Of a stretch of DNA of 64,000 nt, positions 55,271 through 63,919 are shown one piece after another. A program made the translations under genes and the position numbers. Position 1 is the first letter of the stretch; every line of letters begins with the position of its first letter. Below the pieces are notes generated by a model. It had not been told where the DNA came from. It was given only the letters and a program-made list of their open reading frames with translations, and made no database searches. Source of the DNA: Nesterenkonia sphaerica (lineage in GTDB: Bacteria > Actinomycetota > Actinomycetes > Actinomycetales > Micrococcaceae); contig NZ_VAWA01000006.1 in assembly GCF_005771565.1 (NCBI RefSeq), forward strand, positions 72,151 through 136,150, read 5' to 3'.

Positions 55271-55298
55271 TGAACACGAGCTGAATTTAAGCTAAAAT
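55271..55298 (+). promoter_or_regulatory. AT-rich promoter of the lipoprotein gene
   Basis: TGAACA (55271-55276) and TAAAAT (55293-55298) are 16 nt apart in an unusually AT-rich stretch (55245-55315). The predicted start is near 55305, about 45 nt before the gene, which has its own AGGAG site. I see no other feature in the 185-nt trpS-lipoprotein gap. Confidence 0.5.
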
Positions 55299-55350
55299 TT
55301 CGCAGACTAACACTTTTTGAGGTACCGGGACCGCTGCAGCAGGAGTATCA

Positions 55351-56184
55351 ATGTCATCGACCTATGTCACCGTTCAGAGGGCCGGCCAGTCTGCGGCGCT
55401 GAGTCTCGTTGCGGCAGGGACCCTAGTCCTCACCAGCTGCGGGGAGGAACAACCGCCTCCGCTGGAGAAGATCGCAGACACCATCCTGGAGTCAGTGGAG
55501 GAGGCCGAGTCCTTCACCGTCCGCACTGACGGAGACTGGGAGGCCGCGTTCGCCGCAGATCCCATGCTTGACAATGTGGATGCCGACCCTGACGAGCAGG
55601 AAGTCCTGATGCATTTCACCGGCGGTGGGGACCAGATCTTCATGCAGGTCCATGTGCTCGATGTTGAGTGGGACATGCTGTTCATCCGCCCGGAGGCGAC
55701 CGCCTATATGCCGGTGGCCTCGTTCCTTGACCTCATGGAGCTCGGTGCCGAGGCTGAGGGGGAGGACATCAACTCATTCATCGATGCCGAGGGGTTCCGA
55801 GCCGATGCTGGTGGCCGGTGGTTGATCATTGAGGACGTCCCAGACTCCGAGATGCAGGATCTGGAGCTGAGCTACCTGCTCGCGGAGCACGGATTCGACG
55901 ACGGCCCCAGCTTGGCTGAGCAGTTCGCCAGCGACGGCGAGCTGGACGAACGTGGAGACACCTCCGTGTGGGTCTACGACGGCGAAGACGAGGCGGAATT
56001 GGTGGTCGTGGCGGACTCGGAGAATCCCTATTTCGTCGAGCTGAGCTTCTATGACGACGACATCCACGTCACCGAGCGCTATTCGAACTGGAATGAAGCC
56101 CCGGAGCCTGAAACTCCGCCCACGGACGAACTCATGACCGAACGGGAGCTTCAGGATCTGATGATGCGCCACATCGTGTTCTGA
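55351..56184 (+). CDS. Acidic lipoprotein, possibly LppX/LprG-like
   Basis: The 277-residue protein has a signal peptide ending in the lipobox VLTSC (lipid-modified Cys near residue 30). A strongly acidic domain beginning ADTILESVEEAESFTVRTDGDW follows. That opening recalls the LppX/LprG (LolA-like) lipoproteins of actinobacteria, which carry lipids, but the match is by eye and weak. The acidity suits a halotolerant host. AGGAG precedes the ATG. It appears monocistronic. Confidence 0.78.
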   Translation: MSSTYVTVQRAGQSAALSLVAAGTLVLTSCGEEQPPPLEKIADTILESVEEAESFTVRTDGDWEAAFAADPMLDNVDADPDEQEVLMHFTGGGDQIFMQVHVLDVEWDMLFIRPEATAYMPVASFLDLMELGAEAEGEDINSFIDAEGFRADAGGRWLIIEDVPDSEMQDLELSYLLAEHGFDDGPSLAEQFASDGELDERGDTSVWVYDGEDEAELVVVADSENPYFVELSFYDDDIHVTERYSNWNEAPEPETPPTDELMTERELQDLMMRHIVF

Positions 56185-56190
56185 GTCCGC

Positions 56191-56235
56191 GCCCGCCGCT
56201 CAGCGGGCCTATTCTCAGCCGGCCTATTCTCAGCG
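56191..56235. terminator. Terminator hairpin followed by a 15-bp tandem duplication
   Basis: GCCCGC (56191-56196) pairs with GCGGGC (56203-56208), just after the lipoprotein stop, and is followed by CTATTCTC. GGCCTATTCTCAGC is present twice in tandem (56206-56219 and 56221-56234, 15-bp period). The menC stop codon of the opposite strand lies in the second copy. Confidence 0.5.
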
Positions 56236-57342
56236 GAGCGCGACCGTGAACTCGTGGTTCGTCAGCGCTTCGAGCATGCTGGTCTTCACCTCGTAGCCCA
56301 GGCCCGGCCCGGTGGGCACCTGGATCTGGCCGTCGTGCATGGTCACCTCGGGGGAGATCAGGTCTTCGGACCAGTAGCGCGCTGAGGGCGCCGTGTCGCC
56401 GGGCAGCGTGAAGCCCGCCAGGGAGGCGATGGCGACATTGTGCGCCCGTCCGATCCCCGTTTCCAGCATGCCGCCGCACCAGGTGTCGACTCCGGACTCC
56501 CGGCAGAGCTGTTCGACCTTCAGCGACTCGGCGAGACCTCCGAGACGGCCGATCTTGATGTTGATGATCCTGCCGGAGCGCAGCTCCAGAGCCTTCCGGG
56601 CGTCGTCGACCGAATGGATTGACTCATCCAGGCAGATCGGCGTGCGGAGCTGGGCCTGCAGGTGCCGGTGGTCGACAATGTCGTCGTGCGCCAGCGGCTG
56701 TTCGATCATCATCAGGTCCAGCTCGTCGAGTGCGGTGAACAGCTCAGCGTCCTGCAGACTGTAGGCCGAATTGGCGTCGACCATGATCATCTGATCGGGG
56801 AATTCCCGGCGGACCGCACGCATCATCTCCAGGTCCCGCCCGGGTGCGATCTTGATCTTAATGCGCCGGTATCCGGCATCCACGGCGTCGCCGACAGCCT
56901 CTATGAGCTCCGCGTCGGTGGGTTTGATGCCGATGCTCAGCCCCACCTCGATCCGTTCTTTGGTGCCCCCCAGCGCCTGCGCCAGCGGGATGTCCTGCTG
57001 TTTGGCCCAGAGGTCCCACACCGCGCCCTCCAGGGCCGCTTTGGCCATATTGTTCCGCTTGATGGGATGCAGCAGCGTACTGACGTCGCGGGGATGCTGC
57101 AGATCGGCCTGCTGCAGCCGCGGAAGCACATATTCAGCCAGCGCGACCGCACATGTGCTGGTGGCCTCCTCCGAATAGGTGGGTTCGGCACCGGCGACGC
57201 ATTCGCCATATCCGACGGTGCCGGCGTCGTCGTGGGCTTCCACAATCAGCAGGTCCCGGTGGGTCTGGGTGCCGAAGCTGGTGGTGAAGGGGGTGAGCAT
57301 CTCAATGGTCAGCCGGCGCACGGTGACGGAGGTCAGGTTCAT
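56230..57342 (-). CDS. menC: Enolase-superfamily o-succinylbenzoate synthase / N-succinylamino acid racemase
   Basis: This NSAR/OSBS-subfamily enzyme has 370 residues. The catalytic lysines are in KIKIAPG (second Lys as base) and NIKIGRLGG. Metal ligands are in MVDANSAYSL, MIEQPLAHDD and CLDESI, and the C-terminal GGMLETGIGRAHN is diagnostic of this subfamily. It could make o-succinylbenzoate for menaquinone or racemise N-acyl amino acids. No other men genes are nearby, while a stand-alone Lrp sensor-domain gene is adjacent, so amino-acid use is plausible. It lies 6 nt after that small gene on the same strand. Confidence 0.9.
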   Translation of the reverse strand: MNLTSVTVRRLTIEMLTPFTTSFGTQTHRDLLIVEAHDDAGTVGYGECVAGAEPTYSEEATSTCAVALAEYVLPRLQQADLQHPRDVSTLLHPIKRNNMAKAALEGAVWDLWAKQQDIPLAQALGGTKERIEVGLSIGIKPTDAELIEAVGDAVDAGYRRIKIKIAPGRDLEMMRAVRREFPDQMIMVDANSAYSLQDAELFTALDELDLMMIEQPLAHDDIVDHRHLQAQLRTPICLDESIHSVDDARKALELRSGRIINIKIGRLGGLAESLKVEQLCRESGVDTWCGGMLETGIGRAHNVAIASLAGFTLPGDTAPSARYWSEDLISPEVTMHDGQIQVPTGPGLGYEVKTSMLEALTNHEFTVALR

Positions 57343-57348
57343 GGTGAG

Positions 57349-57627
57349 TCAGTCACCCCCGAGGGCGAATCCGGCTTCCAAGTCCCGCTGGGAGAAGGTG
57401 CGGAAGGCGACCATGGTTTCGCTGCTGATGATGGCGCCAGCTTTGGAGATCTTTCCCGGGACCAGTTCGCTCAAATCCTCGAAGTTCGGAGTCTTCACCA
57501 CCGCCACCAGGTCCCAGGCTCCGGTGACCGAGTACACCGCATCGACCTCGTCGATCGCGGCGATCTCCTGAGCAGTCTCGGGGATCTTGTGCGGATCGGT
57601 CTTCAACAGCGTGATGGCAGTGATCAA
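57349..57627 (-). CDS. Stand-alone Lrp/AsnC ligand-binding (RAM/SAM) domain protein
   Basis: The 92-residue protein is only the alpha/beta amino-acid-sensing domain of Lrp/AsnC regulators (ITAITLLKTDP, then VDAVYSVTGAWDLVAVVKTPNF, then SETMVAFRTF). It has no DNA-binding helix-turn-helix. Such proteins form oligomers and bind amino acids, and may modulate full-length Lrp proteins. The TTG start has AAGGAG upstream. It is co-directional with and 6 nt before menC, so a metabolic link to amino acids is inferred. Confidence 0.88.
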   Translation of the reverse strand: MITAITLLKTDPHKIPETAQEIAAIDEVDAVYSVTGAWDLVAVVKTPNFEDLSELVPGKISKAGAIISSETMVAFRTFSQRDLEAGFALGGD

Positions 57628-57745
57628 TGTGCGCTCCTTCGCGTGGTGGGTGCCCGGTCCCCACTCTAAGCCACCGGCCGAGAGCCGCGGTCAGCTTGCG
57701 GGTTCGGCCCGGCGCGGTCCTCGGTCCTGGCCAGCCGGTGGGGGC

Positions 57746-58633
57746 TCAGGGAAGCTGGTAATCCACCACCAGCGGGGCGTGGTCGGACCAGCGCAGGGAG
57801 TAGTCTGCGGCTCGGTCCACCCGAGGATTGGCCGCCTGGGCCGCCAGCTGGGGAGTCGCCATGTGGTAGTCGATGCGCCACCCGGTGTCATTGTCGAACG
57901 CCTTCCCGCGGTAGGACCACCAGGTGTAGGGGCCGGGGACTTCTCCGGCGAGCGATCGAGCGACGTCCACGTACCCGGCCTCGCCGAAGAACTCGTCGAA
58001 GTATGCCCGCTCCTCCGGGAGGAACCCGGAGTTCTTCACATTGCCCTTCCAGTTCTTGATGTCGAGCTCGGTGTGGCCCACGTTGAGGTCCCCCAGCACC
58101 AGCACGTGGTCAGCACGGTCTGCCAGTTGCGGGAGGTACTCACGCATATCGGCCAGGAAGCGCATCTTGTGCTCCTGGCGGAGGGTTCCGACCTCCCCGG
58201 AGTGCACGTAGACGCTGACCACGGTGAGGACGCTGCCGTCGCCGAGCTCATAGTCAGCCTCGATCCAGCGGCCGTCGTCCTCTGGGCGTCCGTCGCCGAG
58301 TCCGGTGCGGGTGGCCACCGGTGCCGTGCGGGAGAGGATCGCCACCCCGGCGCGGCCCTTATCGGCTGCCTCATGGTCGTGGACGTGCCAGTGGGTCTCC
58401 GGGTCCTGGGCACCGGCCTGCTCAGCGAAGCCGGTGACCAGCGGGCTGAGGATCTCCGGGGCAGCCCGGACCTCCTGCAGCGCCAAAATGTCGACATCCC
58501 GGGAGGCCAGCCACTGCCCCATCCCCTTCCGGGCGGCGGCACGGATGCCGTTGACGTTGACTGAGGCGATCCGGGTCGCCCCGGTCTGCTTGGGATCGAC
58601 AATGCGGTGCGGGAAATCAGCGGCTTCGCCCAC
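57746..58633 (-). CDS. xth: Exodeoxyribonuclease III
   Basis: This AP endonuclease and 3'-exonuclease acts in base excision repair. The 295 residues have the EEP-fold motifs IASVNVNGIRAA (Asn), ALQEVRA (metal Glu), SVYVHSGEVG, VLGDLNVGHTELD (catalytic Asp, Asn) and a terminal SDHAPLVVDY (catalytic Asp-His). The GTG at 58633 has AAGGAG 5 nt upstream; upstream in-frame sequence is out-of-frame shadow. Confidence 0.95.
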   Translation of the reverse strand: MGEAADFPHRIVDPKQTGATRIASVNVNGIRAAARKGMGQWLASRDVDILALQEVRAAPEILSPLVTGFAEQAGAQDPETHWHVHDHEAADKGRAGVAILSRTAPVATRTGLGDGRPEDDGRWIEADYELGDGSVLTVVSVYVHSGEVGTLRQEHKMRFLADMREYLPQLADRADHVLVLGDLNVGHTELDIKNWKGNVKNSGFLPEERAYFDEFFGEAGYVDVARSLAGEVPGPYTWWSYRGKAFDNDTGWRIDYHMATPQLAAQAANPRVDRAADYSLRWSDHAPLVVDYQLP

Positions 58634-58721
58634 TGGTGCTCCTTTGCGATGTTCAGGGGGTTGTTGGGCTGACCCTGCGCTGCAGCGCCCGGTTATCTCA
58701 ACAGGGCTCTGAAAGACGGGA

Positions 58722-59288
58722 TCAGCGGACGACGTCGCCCTCGATCGTCTCGCCGTCGGCGTCGTCGTCATTGCCAGGTTTCCTCTTGCGGCGGCCCACG
58801 TGCTCAGCGAGCATATCCCGGCCGTTATGGGCCGTGATCTCCAACGTTTCCAGCGCGCGATCAACCATCTCCGTGTCGGTCTCCGCACCTTTGCCCAGCT
58901 CCTGCTGGATGACCCGGGTTTGGACCTGGACGATCTTGAAGGAGTGGTCCAGCTTCAGGTGACGGGTGTGCGTGTCCTCGTCAATCACAGTGGTCCCCCC
59001 TGAGCTGGGGGACCGGATGGCGGCCACATCCGCTCGGGCGGAGTCCACCGCCTGCCCGAACTTCTTGGCGCTGCGGGAGAAGGCCAGCACCACGATGGTG
59101 GCCAGCAGCAGCCAGCCCCCGGCGATCACCACCAGGATCCACCCGATGATCTGGTTTTCGTTGGCAGCGAAGATCAGGGCCACCAACAGCACAGTGATCA
59201 TGACCGCGAAGACGATGCTGGTGCCCCGGCGGCCGGCATTGCGCAAGGCTTCGTGCGCTCGTTGAGGGGAGGGAAGAGAATTGCTCAC
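58722..59288 (-). CDS. Two-helix membrane protein of unknown function
   Basis: This 188-residue protein has two adjacent membrane helices (about residues 22-41 and 45-70: VFAVMITVLLVALIFAA, WILVVIAGGWLLLATIVVLAF). A cytoplasmic domain of about 100 residues with a helical middle (RVIQQELGKGAETDTEMVDRALETLEITAHNG) and an acidic end follows. I do not recognise the family. It precedes xth on the same strand by 88 nt. Confidence 0.75.
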   Translation of the reverse strand: MSNSLPSPQRAHEALRNAGRRGTSIVFAVMITVLLVALIFAANENQIIGWILVVIAGGWLLLATIVVLAFSRSAKKFGQAVDSARADVAAIRSPSSGGTTVIDEDTHTRHLKLDHSFKIVQVQTRVIQQELGKGAETDTEMVDRALETLEITAHNGRDMLAEHVGRRKRKPGNDDDADGETIEGDVVR

Positions 59289-59357
59289 AGCAGCTTATTG
59301 TTCCAGACTGCAGGCATAAGATCGAAAGGCCCGGACCGCCGAACTGAGGAGCTCACT

Positions 59358-59696
59358 GTGACTGAACTGCCGGAGACGATGACTGCTGATACTGCCGAGC
59401 GCACCACATGGATGCGCCGCTACACTCTGGACCCGGCACTGGCGGAGGAGTTTGTGCAGTTCCTCAGCAAAGAGGTGTTTCCGGCTCGTGAGGGCCGTGG
59501 GTTCACCATTGAGTCGGTGTGGTTGGACAATGACAAGTCCCAGCTGACGTGGTTCGTCTCGCGGTTGGGCAGCTCAGCGGAGTTCGCCGCGGCCGAGCAG
59601 GCGTGGGAGGACTCCGCGGAGCGTGCGGAGATATTTGCCGGCAGGCCTCAGTACGTCACCGGTAAGGATCTGCGCGAGGTCACTCGTCTGCGGTGA
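59358..59696 (+). CDS. Small NIPSNAP/ABM-like dimeric alpha-beta barrel protein
   Basis: This 112-residue protein has the pattern MRRYTLDPALAEEFVQFLSKEVFPAREGRGF, IESVWLDN, LTWFVSRLGSSAEFAAAEQAW. The beta-alpha-beta order resembles NIPSNAP or antibiotic-monooxygenase domains. The function is unknown. The GTG at 59358 has GAGGAG 8 nt upstream. Its 3' end overlaps the convergent MFS gene by 17 nt, the longest convergent overlap in the window. Confidence 0.75.
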   Translation: MTELPETMTADTAERTTWMRRYTLDPALAEEFVQFLSKEVFPAREGRGFTIESVWLDNDKSQLTWFVSRLGSSAEFAAAEQAWEDSAERAEIFAGRPQYVTGKDLREVTRLR

Positions 59697-61158
59697 CCGG
59701 CGTGCTGCGCTGCCGCTGACGCTGCGTGGCGGCGCGCCGGGCAGCACCCACCGCGGCGACCACCGAGAAGACCATGATCCCGGCGACCAGCAGGGCCACC
59801 ACCAGCAGTGCCGACTGGTGGTCGAAGCCTGACAGCACCCCGAAATAGACTGCGGTGACCACGGCGAGGCCGATAGCGGTCACCACCCGCTGGGCGCTCT
59901 GCGCCACTCCCCCGGCCGCGCCGGCCATCGGTTCGGGCACGTCCTGCATGGACAGCGTCTGGGCGCTGGGGATGATCAGCGCCTGAGAGAGCCCGTTGAC
60001 CCCGAGCGCCACGGCGACCCAGCCGACTGAGGCCCACGGTGTGGTCTCCAGCAGCGCGGCTGCGGCGAGGACCAGCATCGAGACCACCGCCGCGATGCTG
60101 CCCAAGACCAGCATCCGCGCACCCATCCGTTCCACCCGGCGCCCGACCTGGGCAGCGAGCAGAATGACCATGCCCGCGCTGGGCAGCATCACCAGCCCGG
60201 CGGTCAGCGCGCTGAGCCCCAACCCCTGCTGCACGTAGATGGCCACCACCGCCCAGATGCCCGGCATCCCGGCGAAGTAGAGGATGAGGACCGCGGAGTT
60301 CCAGGTGTAGCTGGGCAGAGTGAACAGCGCAATGTTCACCATTGGCGCCTCGGCGTCGCGCTCCCCCAGGCGTTTCTCCCACCAGAACCAGAGCCCCAGC
60401 AGAGCCAGGCCCGCCACCGCTACTGCGGCACCGGTGAGGTTCTGGTACTGGATCACCGGCAGCATCACACACACAATGGCCACCGACAGCAGCACAGCCC
60501 CCAGCGGGTCGAGCTTTCCGAGCCCGCGCTGAACACCGGCCCTGCGGGAGCGTGCGGAGTCGCCGTCCTGGAATTTCGGCAGCCAGCAGAAGGCCGCAAT
60601 CAGCGCCACCGCAGTGACCGGCACATTGAGCAGGAACACCAGGCGCCACCCGGCCTCGGCGGAGGCACTGTCAATCAGCACCCCGGCCAGTAGTGGCCCC
60701 ACGGCGACCGCGACGCCGATCACGGTGCTCATCAGGCCGTAGGCGCGGCCCCGCGCCTGGCCGGTGAACATCCGCTGGATGATACCGATGATCTGCGGCA
60801 CCAGCATCGCCGCCCCCAGGCCTGCCACGATGCGCATCGCGTTGAGCATCAGTGGGCTCGGCGAGAAGGCCGCGGCCAGGGAGGCGGCAGCGAACACAGC
60901 GGTGCCCAGGAGGAAGAATCGCCTGCGGCCCCAGAGGTCGCCGGCCCGGCCAGCTGGGACCAGACCCACTCCGAAGGCCAACGCATAGCCGGAGAGCACC
61001 CATTGGAGGTCGGCGGCGGTGGCGCCGAGGCCTTCCTCGATCGCGGGCAGGGCGACCATCACCGAGGAGATGCTCATCAGCGAGGCGAAGAGGGGCAGCA
61101 GCAGCGCGGTGAGGACGCGGGCGCTCGGAGCCGCTCCCGGGCGGTGCCGGTCGCGCAC
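59680..61158 (-). CDS. MFS drug transporter, DHA2 (EmrB/QacA) family
   Basis: This 492-residue permease has about 14 helices. Family motifs are WVLSGYALAFGVGLVPAGRAGDLWGRRR (motif A) and the motif-C-like VGPLLAGVLID. The DHA2 family exports drugs and toxic compounds by proton antiport. The GTG start follows an Arg-rich N-terminus (MRDRHRPGAAPSARV). No regulator is adjacent. Downstream of the small hypothetical at 61167, with an 8-nt gap. Confidence 0.9.
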   Translation of the reverse strand: MRDRHRPGAAPSARVLTALLLPLFASLMSISSVMVALPAIEEGLGATAADLQWVLSGYALAFGVGLVPAGRAGDLWGRRRFFLLGTAVFAAASLAAAFSPSPLMLNAMRIVAGLGAAMLVPQIIGIIQRMFTGQARGRAYGLMSTVIGVAVAVGPLLAGVLIDSASAEAGWRLVFLLNVPVTAVALIAAFCWLPKFQDGDSARSRRAGVQRGLGKLDPLGAVLLSVAIVCVMLPVIQYQNLTGAAVAVAGLALLGLWFWWEKRLGERDAEAPMVNIALFTLPSYTWNSAVLILYFAGMPGIWAVVAIYVQQGLGLSALTAGLVMLPSAGMVILLAAQVGRRVERMGARMLVLGSIAAVVSMLVLAAAALLETTPWASVGWVAVALGVNGLSQALIIPSAQTLSMQDVPEPMAGAAGGVAQSAQRVVTAIGLAVVTAVYFGVLSGFDHQSALLVVALLVAGIMVFSVVAAVGAARRAATQRQRQRSTPVTADE

Positions 61159-61166
61159 TGAACGGC

Positions 61167-61799
61167 TCAGCGTTTGACCTCCCGGAGGTAGCGGGCGACG
61201 TCGGGATTGAAGGCGAGCACCAGCCAGTAGACGTTCACGCCGATCCAGATCAGCGTGACCACCACCGTGGCAAAGTCTGTGGGTCCGCCCAGGACGAACC
61301 CGAAGATCCCGAAGAATGCCCCGAGGACGGCGAAGATGATTCCGACGATTCTGGCCCAGCTCTTCGCCGCCCGGAGCCCGTAATAGACCATGAGATAGAT
61401 CCCGAGCCCGATCAGTGCGAAGACCACGGTCACCCCGAGGACCATCGACAGGTAGCCCTCAATGTCGCTGCGATCCACGGTTTGACCGGCGGCGGTGAGC
61501 TGCTGCTGGAAGTCGCTGATCATCTGCTCCCGGAAAGTGGCAGTGTTCATCATGATGAAGCTCACCAACTGGTTGATCAGGTACACCGCAAGCGAGAGCA
61601 GTGTGAACCGTTTCAGCTTGCGGAACTTCTCCGGCTCTGGGACGGGTCTGCCGTAAGCCTGGGGGTCATAAGGCTCAGTGCCGTACCTGGAGGAACTGGG
61701 GCCGGGCTCGGGTGGGCGACCCGCCCCGGAAGCGGCACTCTGGTCAGGGAGCCCCCACTGTGGGTCCTGGGAGCGATCCTCATGCGGTGGGTTACTCAT
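61167..61799 (-). CDS. Four-helix membrane protein of unknown function
   Basis: This 210-residue protein has a Pro/Ser-rich cytoplasmic N-terminus of about 65 residues followed by four membrane helices. The first loop between helices contains about 45 mostly hydrophilic residues (REQMISDFQQQLTAAG). The architecture resembles the small actinobacterial proteins with a disordered N-terminus and a 4-TM domain. I do not recognise a specific family. It is likely co-transcribed with the MFS gene. Confidence 0.75.
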   Translation of the reverse strand: MSNPPHEDRSQDPQWGLPDQSAASGAGRPPEPGPSSSRYGTEPYDPQAYGRPVPEPEKFRKLKRFTLLSLAVYLINQLVSFIMMNTATFREQMISDFQQQLTAAGQTVDRSDIEGYLSMVLGVTVVFALIGLGIYLMVYYGLRAAKSWARIVGIIFAVLGAFFGIFGFVLGGPTDFATVVVTLIWIGVNVYWLVLAFNPDVARYLREVKR

Positions 61800-61850
61800 T
61801 GTTCCTCCTTGTGCTGTGACGTGTCTGTGGTGCGTATCCTTCGATTCTGC

Positions 61851-63134
61851 CTATTCATACCGCAGCGCCTCAATGGGATCTTTCTTTGCCGCACGCGCCG
61901 CCGGCAGGGTGCCGGCCAGGAACGCGATGATCAGGATGAGCAGGAAGATGCCGCCGATCGCCAAGGGGTCGAGGCCGAACAGGCTCAGCTCGGCAAATCC
62001 GCCCAGCGGGCCGTCGTCGGCAGTGAGCAGACCGTTGGTGACGAATCCGGCGATGAGCCCCAGTCCGATACCGGCGACTGAGCCCATCACTCCGATGAGC
62101 ACAGCCTCCATGGAGAACAAGGTGAAGACCTTCGCACGGGACATGCCCAGCGCTTTCATCAGCCCGATCTCCCGGGTCCGCTCCTGGACGCTCATCAGCA
62201 GCGTATTGACGATCCCGAAGCTGGCTGCCAGCAGGGCGATCAGCGCAAAACCGGACAGTATCCACGTGATGGCGTCAATGACCGCTTCGAACATGGCGAT
62301 CTGGTCCTCTACGGTCAGGCCCCAGAGCCCCTCTTCGGCCAGCGCCGCCTTCACGGTGTCCTCGTTCTCTGCGAGGTTCTCAATCTCCGCTGCCGCCATG
62401 ATGTAGGACTCCGGGAGCTGGCCCTCGTACCCGTCGGCGTTGACGGCGGCCACCTCCTCCGCCAGCGCCACCGAGGGAATCGGTGAGAAGCCCACCCCTG
62501 CCAGGGTGCCCTGGGTGACCCCGACCACTTCGGCCTCCACCTCGGTGATCTGGCCTACTGCGTTAGGGGCCGCGACGATCAGCGTCTCCCCCAGCACCGC
62601 CTCCGGGTCCGCAGCTCCGAAGATCTCCAACCAGTCCTCAGGGACGGTGGCCTCCATGCTGCTGCGATCCGGTGCCCCTCCTGCGGCATATTCAGCCAGC
62701 ACGTCGTTGAGCGCATATTCGAACTGTGCCTGGTATTGATTTCCCCCGGTGGTCTGAACGTATTCCAGCTGCGCGGCGACCTCTGTGTCGACCCCGGCCA
62801 CGTGATCCAGCTCTTGGATGGTCTCCACATCTGTCGCGGAGAGCATGCCTGTCCGGAAGCCGGAGTCCACCTCGGCGCCTGCTTCCGGGTCGTATTCGGG
62901 CGGTCCGTCCTGCTCCTGCGCGCCGGCCTCCATCTGCGGCACCACGTAAATGGTGTCCTCGACACCGAAACCGCCGAAGACCCGGTCCACCGTCTGGTTG
63001 ATTCCGGCGCCCAGACCTGAGGTGAGCGTCAGAGTGAAGGCTCCGATGACGATCGCCACCACCGTCAGCGCGGTACGCAGTTTGGATCGGAGTGTGTTGC
63101 TCAGCGCTGAACGTGTCAGGTCCACGGATTTCAT
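61851..63134 (-). CDS. MacB/FtsX-type ABC transporter permease
   Basis: This 427-residue permease has one N-terminal helix with a long extracytoplasmic domain (about residues 40-270) and three C-terminal helices, the MacB_PCD/FtsX layout. SVQERTREIGLMKALGMSRAKVF, just after the second helix, is the coupling segment that contacts the ATPase. The family moves lipoproteins, antimicrobial peptides or envelope signals. It overlaps the ATPase gene by 4 nt. The extracytoplasmic domain is markedly acidic. Confidence 0.92.
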   Translation of the reverse strand: MKSVDLTRSALSNTLRSKLRTALTVVAIVIGAFTLTLTSGLGAGINQTVDRVFGGFGVEDTIYVVPQMEAGAQEQDGPPEYDPEAGAEVDSGFRTGMLSATDVETIQELDHVAGVDTEVAAQLEYVQTTGGNQYQAQFEYALNDVLAEYAAGGAPDRSSMEATVPEDWLEIFGAADPEAVLGETLIVAAPNAVGQITEVEAEVVGVTQGTLAGVGFSPIPSVALAEEVAAVNADGYEGQLPESYIMAAAEIENLAENEDTVKAALAEEGLWGLTVEDQIAMFEAVIDAITWILSGFALIALLAASFGIVNTLLMSVQERTREIGLMKALGMSRAKVFTLFSMEAVLIGVMGSVAGIGLGLIAGFVTNGLLTADDGPLGGFAELSLFGLDPLAIGGIFLLILIIAFLAGTLPAARAAKKDPIEALRYE

Positions 63135-63919
63135 CGGCGCGCTCCTCTGCCGAACGGGAGGATGCGGCGCCGCGGCCGCGATGCCCCATGGGGCGCGGCG
63201 CGCCGCTGTCTACCGGCACCGGCGGGCAGCACGCCGGTATGCTCGTCGACAATCTGCCCGTCCTGCATGATCAGGCGGCGTTGGCACTTCCCGGCCAGGT
63301 CCTCGTCATGGGTGACCACCACCAGGGTGATCCCGTGCTCGCGCTGGAGGTTGAGCAGGATGTCCTCCACGGTCTCGCTGGTAGCGCTGTCCAGGTTGCC
63401 GGTGGGCTCGTCGGCGAAGACCACATCGGGGTTGTTGATCAGCGCCCGGGCGATGCACGCCCGCTGCTTCTGTCCGCCGGAGAGGTCGGTGGCCCGGTTT
63501 TTCGCCTTATCCGCCATTTCCAGCTGCTCCAAGGCGCCCATCCCCCGCCTGTCCCGCTCTGCCCGGGGGACCCCGGCAATCTTCAGCGGCAGAGTCACAT
63601 TCTCCAGGACCGTCTGATGGGGGTTGAGGAAGAACTGCTGGAAGACGAACCCGAATGTTTCGTTCCGCAGCGCAGAGACCACCTTGGGCTTGAGCTTGCT
63701 GACCGGACGCCCGTCGAGCGCCACCACTCCTGAAGTGGGCTCGTCCAGCAGGGCCAGCAGGTGCATCAGCGTGGACTTGCCCGATCCTGACTTCCCGACT
63801 ATTGCTACCGATTCCCCCCGGTGGATTCCGAAAGTCAGGCCCTTTAGTGCATGAAACTGCGCCGGGCCGCGCCCATAGACCTTGACCAGGTTCTCCGTTT
63901 CAAGAACGGGTGTGCTCAT
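63131..63919 (-). CDS. MacB-type ABC transporter ATP-binding protein
   Basis: This 262-residue ATPase is of the LolD/MacB subfamily. Walker A is VGKSGSGKST, the signature is LSGGQKQRACIARAL, Walker B is DVVFADEPTGNLDS and the switch His is in VVVTHDEDLA. The C-terminal ~25 residues are Arg-rich. It is the first gene of the pair with the permease. The 81 nt between its ATG and the window end hold no gene I can support. Confidence 0.95.
   Translation of the reverse strand: MSTPVLETENLVKVYGRGPAQFHALKGLTFGIHRGESVAIVGKSGSGKSTLMHLLALLDEPTSGVVALDGRPVSKLKPKVVSALRNETFGFVFQQFFLNPHQTVLENVTLPLKIAGVPRAERDRRGMGALEQLEMADKAKNRATDLSGGQKQRACIARALINNPDVVFADEPTGNLDSATSETVEDILLNLQREHGITLVVVTHDEDLAGKCQRRLIMQDGQIVDEHTGVLPAGAGRQRRAAPHGASRPRRRILPFGRGARR

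Noticed and set aside
55166-55350. T-box or trp leader peptide controlling trpS
   Set aside because: No specifier loop, T-box sequence or Trp-codon-rich short frame was found in this gap; the AT-rich signals face the lipoprotein gene.
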